DNA from: GCA-2719315 sp964448645
GTDB taxonomy: Bacteria > Bacteroidota > Bacteroidia > Flavobacteriales > Flavobacteriaceae
Assembly: GCA_964448645.1 (NCBI GenBank)
Contig: CAYUZY010000095.1
Coordinates: forward strand, 1-7,406
Direction of reading: 5' to 3'
Length of the DNA stretch: 7,406 nt
Both the position numbers and the translations under genes were made by a program. The notes beneath the pieces were generated by a model, which worked only from the letters and a program-made list of their open reading frames with translations, did not search any database and had not been told where the DNA came from. Positions 5,766 to 7,406 of the stretch are shown in pieces. Position 1 is the stretch's first letter, and each line of letters opens with the position of its first letter.

Positions 5766-7406
5766 ATGAAATTTAAAGTTGTTTCAAATTTTAAGCCAAA
5801 AGGAGATCAACCAGAAGCTATTAACGAAATAGTTAATAATTTTAATGATAACTGTTCTCATATAGTTCTGCAAGGTGTAACTGGATCAGGTAAAACTTTT
5901 ACAATGGCCAATGTAATTCAAAAATTAAATAGACCAACATTGGTTTTAGCTCATAATAAAACACTTGCTGCTCAACTCTATTCAGAATTTAAATCATTCT
6001 TCCCAGAAAATGCTGTTGAATATTTTGTTTCATATTATGATTACTATCAACCTGAAGCATATATGCCAATTACAGGGACTTACATTGAAAAAGACTTATC
6101 CATAAATGAGGAAATTGAAAAATTAAGACTTAGCACAACTTCAACATTACTTTCTGGAAGAAGAGATGTTATAGTTGTTGCATCTGTTTCATGCCTTTAT
6201 GGAATTGGTAATCCAGTTGAGTTTAAAAAAAATACTATTCAAATCAAATGTGATCAAATAATTTCTAGAACAAAATTTATGCATAATTTAGTTCAAAGTT
6301 TATATTCTCGGTCAGATGATGAATTTAAAAGAGGAACCTTTAGAGTTAAAGGAGACATTATTGATGTTTTTCCTAGCTACAGTGATATAGCTTATAAAAT
6401 TCATTTTTTTGGAGATGAAGTGGAAAAAATTGAATCTTTTGATCTGCTTAATTTTAATGTAATTCAAAACTTACAAGATTTAACTCTCTTTCCTGCTAAT
6501 ATTTTTGTAACAACACCTCTTTCTATTGAAAATGCAATTAAAGAAATCCAAAATGATTTGGTAAAACAAGTTGATTATTTTAAAGATATTGGTAAATACC
6601 TAGAATCAAAAAGGCTACTTGAAAGAACTGAATTTGATATTGAAATGATGAAGGAGCTTGGATATTGTTCAGGAATTGAAAATTATTCAAGATACCTTGA
6701 TGGAAGAAAACCGGGAACTAGGCCTTTTTGTCTTTTAGATTACTTTCCTAAAGATTACCTTATGATAGTAGATGAAAGTCATGTAACTATATCTCAAGTT
6801 CATGCCATGTTCGGTGGTGATAAAAGTAGAAAACAAACATTAGTAGAGTATGGTTTTAGATTACCAGCTGCTATGGATAATAGACCTTTGAAATTTGAAG
6901 AATTTGAGTCTTTACAAAATATTGTTCTATATACTAGTGCTACTCCAGCAGATTATGAAATGGAAAAAACAGAGGGATTAATTATTGAACAAATTATAAG
7001 GCCCACTGGACTTCTAGATCCAACTATAGATGTCAGACCATCTAAAAATCAAATAGATGATTTAATAGAAGAAATTCATCAAAGAATTGAAAAAGAAGAA
7101 AGAATTCTTGTTACAACTCTTACAAAAAAAATGGCCGAAGAATTAACAAAGTATTTAAGTAAAGTAAGTATAAGATGTAAATACATTCATAGTGATGTAG
7201 ATACACTTGAAAGAGTTGAAATAATGCAAGGGTTAAGAGAAGGGCTTTTTGATGTTTTAATTGGCGTTAATCTCTTAAGAGAAGGACTTGATCTGCCTGA
7301 GGTATCTTTGGTTGTTATTTTAGATGCTGATAAAGAAGGTTTTCTTAGATCTAACAGATCACTTACTCAAACTATTGGAAGAGCAGCTAGACATTTAAAT
7401 GGAAAA
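5766..7406 (+). CDS. uvrB: UvrB, excinuclease ABC subunit B (3'-truncated by the window edge)
   Basis: UvrB is the DNA-damage-verifying helicase-like subunit of nucleotide excision repair; UvrA loads it on the lesion, and it then recruits UvrC. The 547 visible codons have no stop or frameshift. Motifs in order are the N-terminal FKPKGDQPEAI (9-19), Walker A GVTGSGKT (37-44), the beta-hairpin YYDYYQPEAYMP (90-101) that inserts between the strands, DESH Walker B/motif II (336-339), TSATP (390-394), motif V GVNLLREGLDLPE (500-512) and motif VI QTIGRAARHLNGK (535-547), where the sequence ends. The damage-binding insert (about residues 150-250) is present. The full protein is usually about 660-680 residues, so the end of helicase domain 3 and the C-terminal UVR/UvrC-binding region lie beyond the edge. 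The ATG at 5766 gives the standard N-terminus. It is transcribed away from the kinase-like gene. Confidence 0.98.
   Translation, partial: MKFKVVSNFKPKGDQPEAINEIVNNFNDNCSHIVLQGVTGSGKTFTMANVIQKLNRPTLVLAHNKTLAAQLYSEFKSFFPENAVEYFVSYYDYYQPEAYMPITGTYIEKDLSINEEIEKLRLSTTSTLLSGRRDVIVVASVSCLYGIGNPVEFKKNTIQIKCDQIISRTKFMHNLVQSLYSRSDDEFKRGTFRVKGDIIDVFPSYSDIAYKIHFFGDEVEKIESFDLLNFNVIQNLQDLTLFPANIFVTTPLSIENAIKEIQNDLVKQVDYFKDIGKYLESKRLLERTEFDIEMMKELGYCSGIENYSRYLDGRKPGTRPFCLLDYFPKDYLMIVDESHVTISQVHAMFGGDKSRKQTLVEYGFRLPAAMDNRPLKFEEFESLQNIVLYTSATPADYEMEKTEGLIIEQIIRPTGLLDPTIDVRPSKNQIDDLIEEIHQRIEKEERILVTTLTKKMAEELTKYLSKVSIRCKYIHSDVDTLERVEIMQGLREGLFDVLIGVNLLREGLDLPEVSLVVILDADKEGFLRSNRSLTQTIGRAARHLNGK

Noticed and set aside
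1..7406. Defence island, prophage, CRISPR array, tRNA or rRNA
   Set aside because: No repeat-spacer pattern, cloverleaf, integrase or phage-type gene was seen, and nearly all bases are covered by identifiable cellular genes with uniform AT-rich composition.

Overview
This is a very AT-rich chromosomal window with tightly packed genes. It most likely comes from a free-living member of the Bacteroidota, probably a small-genome, marine-type Flavobacteriales. Three things support this: the gene families look like Bacteroidota versions (heme A synthase with an Asn in the EYxNR motif, a GT90/LpsA-like transferase, a chromosomal pRiA4b ORF-3-like protein); there are no convincing Shine-Dalgarno sequences; and three gene starts have exact matches to the Bacteroidota -7 promoter consensus TAnnTTTG. 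The lineage is inferred from family resemblance, without a database search.

Layout: the last codons of a rightward gene seem to end at 38. It converges on a leftward GT90 glycosyltransferase gene (44-1030), probably for LPS or other surface glycan. A 115-bp divergent gap then leads to a compact rightward operon (1146-4609): TsaC/YrdC-type threonylcarbamoyl-AMP synthase, CCA tRNA nucleotidyltransferase with an HD domain, CtaA/COX15 heme A synthase, and a small acidic pRiA4b ORF-3-like protein. Junctions are 5 nt apart, an 11-nt overlap and a 4-nt ATGA overlap, so the four are probably co-transcribed and translationally coupled. The operon converges, with a 7-nt tail overlap, on a leftward uncharacterised gene (4603-5664). 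A 101-bp divergent gap separates that gene from uvrB, which runs off the right edge after 547 codons.

Functionally, tsaC and cca both act on tRNA (t6A37 precursor synthesis; 3'-CCA addition), ctaA makes the heme a cofactor of the terminal oxidase, and uvrB is the damage-verification helicase of nucleotide excision repair. These are housekeeping genes. The most interesting item is the 353-residue uncharacterised protein at 4603-5664. Its middle third carries, in the right order and with near-canonical spacing, what look like the core motifs of the protein-kinase-like/aminoglycoside-phosphotransferase fold: VKK lysine, helix-C-like Glu, hinge EEHISGIPG, GD-x4-N catalytic loop and IDFD metal site. 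No phage, IS, CRISPR, rRNA or tRNA signature is visible.
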